Of a stretch of DNA of 47,779 nucleotides, positions 45,227 to 47,779 are shown in pieces (the stretch's first letter is position 1; every line of letters begins with the position of its first letter). Under the pieces are notes generated by a model, which was not told where the DNA came from, did not search any database, and was given only the letters and a program-made list of their open reading frames with translations. Made by a program: the position numbers and the translations under genes. The stretch covers positions 1 through 47,779 of the forward strand of contig JAKSJL010000007.1 of the NCBI GenBank assembly GCA_024398295.1, written 5' to 3'. Source of the DNA: Bacteroidales bacterium. GTDB taxonomy: Bacteria; Bacteroidota; Bacteroidia; Bacteroidales; UBA932.

Positions 45227-45453
45227 ACCACTATCTCATCATTCAGCACCTTGACAAAGCCACCCAAGATGGGAAGCTCCTGCCTAGCCTCGTCCTGAGG
45301 CATATCATACCTTATGACTCCTTCCGTGAGGGAGGAGATGATGGGGGCATGTCCAGTGAGCACCATGAAGCGTCCCATGGTGCCAGGCAGCTCGACTGCC
45401 GTCACTTCCTGATTCAGAAGCTCCTTCTCCGGAGATATCACTAGAAGTTTCAT
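45214..45453 (-). CDS. atpC: ATP synthase F1 epsilon subunit, short form
   Basis: The 79-residue protein contains only the N-terminal beta-sandwich of epsilon (LLVISPEKELLNQEV, ELPGTMGRFMVLTGHAPI). The C-terminal helical hairpin, which in many bacteria inhibits ATP hydrolysis, is absent. Short epsilon subunits are usual in Bacteroidetes, so this is not a truncation. It lies 69 bases after atpD. Confidence 0.92.
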   Translation of the reverse strand: MKLLVISPEKELLNQEVTAVELPGTMGRFMVLTGHAPIISSLTEGVIRYDMPQDEARQELPILGGFVKVLNDEIVVCVG

Positions 45454-45522
45454 GCCCTTACTGTTTTACTCTTTTTGTTGTTCTGCTCTCGCCTTTTCGC
45501 TTTTGACGCTATGCCATTGCCT

Positions 45523-47061
<1,539 letters not shown>

Positions 47062-47064
47062 CTA

Positions 47065-47093
47065 CAAATATATGAAAAAAAACGACAAACAAA
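47065..47093 (-). promoter_or_regulatory. Promoter of the atp operon
   Basis: On the minus strand TATATTTG (47065-47072) lies 21 bases before the atpD ATG. A TTTG at 47090-47093 is 17 bases upstream of it, slightly closer than the usual spacing. Confidence 0.6.
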
Positions 47094-47150
47094 CCACCCA
47101 TGTCCCATAACGAGGCAGAACTGCAGAATTATGTTCCGTATTTCCATCCG

Positions 47151-47490
47151 GTCGCGACCCCGAAGAAACTGCCCTTCCTTCCGGGTCGTGGCATAGAAGG
47201 CGGCTATTTTCCGTCCATGCCGGACGCGACCCCGACGGATTCGACGTTTCATCCGGGTCGTGGCATAGAAGTCGTCCATTTCTCTCCCGCGCAGGACGCG
47301 ACCCCGACAGATTCGACGTTTCATCCGGGTCGTGGCACAGAACACGTCCATTTCTCTCCCGCGCAGGACGCGACCCCGACAGATGCGCCCTTTCATCCGG
47401 GTCGTGGCACAGAATACGTCCATTTCTCTTCCACGCCGGACGCGACCCCGACGGATTCGACGTTTCATCCGGGTCGTGGCACAGAAAAAA
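47151..47490. repeat. Tandem repeat, 72-bp unit, about 4.7 copies
   Basis: Units begin with GACGCGACCCCGAC (first copy GTCGCGACCCCGA) at 47151, 47223, 47295, 47367 and 47439, an exact 72-base period. Each contains CGACCC and, some 22 bases on, GGGTCG, a possible six-pair stem, plus a variable part (CGTCCATTTCTCTCCCGCGC). Because 72 is a multiple of three, several frames stay open on both strands. The translated repeats are Arg-rich or His/Pro-rich and do not look like a real protein, so I treat the block as non-coding. The copies differ by a few bases each. Confidence 0.9.
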
Positions 47491-47502
47491 GGAGAATGCT
47501 CG

Positions 47503-47647
47503 TGCAATTCGTTTTGTGAAGCGATGTGCCACAGAAGGTCGTAGAAGGCAGGTGGCAGGCAAAAACGGTACGGACTTCGTACCGTTTGCGAAGGCCATGC
47601 GCATTGGAGGGCGCCAGAATGGGGGTTGTCGTCCAAAACGAATTGCA
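47503..47647. repeat. 14-bp perfect inverted repeat flanking 117 bp
   Basis: TGCAATTCGTTTTG (47503-47516) is matched by its exact reverse complement CAAAACGAATTGCA (47634-47647). The interior holds the strong hairpin at 47563-47587. The size and ends resemble a small non-autonomous element, but no target duplication is obvious. Confidence 0.5.
47563..47587. other. Strong 10-bp hairpin
   Basis: AAACGGTACG (47563-47572) and CGTACCGTTT (47578-47587) pair perfectly around GACTT. The T tract is short (three), so this is a weak terminator candidate or a structured element. Confidence 0.5.
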
Positions 47648-47669
47648 GGAAGCCAGCCCCGACTCCCTA

Positions 47670-47779
47670 CTGGGGGCACGAGGTGTGAATGGCTTACTTC
47701 TGCACCCGGGACATGGCTCTGGGGGCGCGGGAGGTGCGAGCGGGGCTCCCGCGCACCTGAGGTGCTCCCTGCCGGGGGC
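47670..47779. other. GC-rich imperfect repeats at the window end
   Basis: The motif GGGGGC recurs at 47672, 47721 and 47774, twice with following RCGRGGTGYGA-like sequence, spaced about 50 bases. A 9-bp inverted repeat (GCGCGGGAG at 47725-47733, CTCCCGCGC at 47746-47754) lies inside. No gene is visible, and the pattern continues off the window. Confidence 0.45.

Noticed and set aside
45214-45453. Truncated atpC
   Set aside because: Bacteroidetes epsilon subunits are commonly of this short form, and the gene is otherwise intact.
47151-47490. CRISPR array
   Set aside because: The whole 72-base unit repeats with only minor changes. There are no unique spacers between short constant repeats and no cas genes.

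Overview
The window reads as chromosomal DNA of a Bacteroidales bacterium. The evidence is a SusC/SusD pair with a third surface lipoprotein, a subtilase with a type IX secretion (T9SS) C-terminal signal next to a PorV-like protein, an rnf operon in the order B-C-D-G-E-A, an ATP synthase operon in the order D-C-B-E-F-H-A-G, and promoters of the Bacteroidetes type (-7 box TAnnTTTG). The housekeeping genes are fairly GC-rich and the Sus region looks less so. A Rikenellaceae-like or related gut or rumen lineage would fit, but nothing here fixes the genus.

Left part (1-11.3 kb). On the minus strand are a HemW-type radical SAM protein with low-complexity insertions and a membrane-anchored coiled-coil protein, with a small conserved membrane protein divergent from them. 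A minus-strand cluster follows, transcribed alaS, a single reading frame joining LptG and Fmt, a membrane polyferredoxin, then a Tat-exported lipoprotein that is an aldo/keto reductase with ferredoxin motifs. The last two could form an envelope electron-transfer pair.

Middle (11.4-22.7 kb, plus strand). Two M23 peptidases and a MerR-type regulator lie divergent from alaS. A long run of close or overlapping genes follows: a zinc-ribbon coiled-coil protein, dnaB, an RseC-like protein and the six rnf genes, ending at a terminator. A DMT/EamA transporter has its own promoter.

Minus strand again (22.7-30.6 kb). The genes for NfnB and NfnA, the NADH-dependent ferredoxin:NADP+ oxidoreductase, give the window a second ferredoxin/nicotinamide enzyme besides Rnf. 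Then come glpF, glpK and an M3 peptidase lipoprotein.

Surface locus (29.7-40.1 kb, minus strand). The PorV-like protein and T9SS subtilase are translationally coupled. Upstream of them are a SusE-position lipoprotein broken by one frameshift, SusD and SusC. No glycosidase is present, and with the peptidases nearby this suggests peptide or protein use more than glycan use.

Right part (40.4-47.8 kb). The complete F1Fo ATP synthase operon ends at a strong terminator at 40420. Upstream of its promoter lies a non-coding block with about 4.7 copies of a 72-bp tandem repeat, a 14-bp inverted repeat around a strong hairpin, and GC-rich imperfect repeats running off the window.
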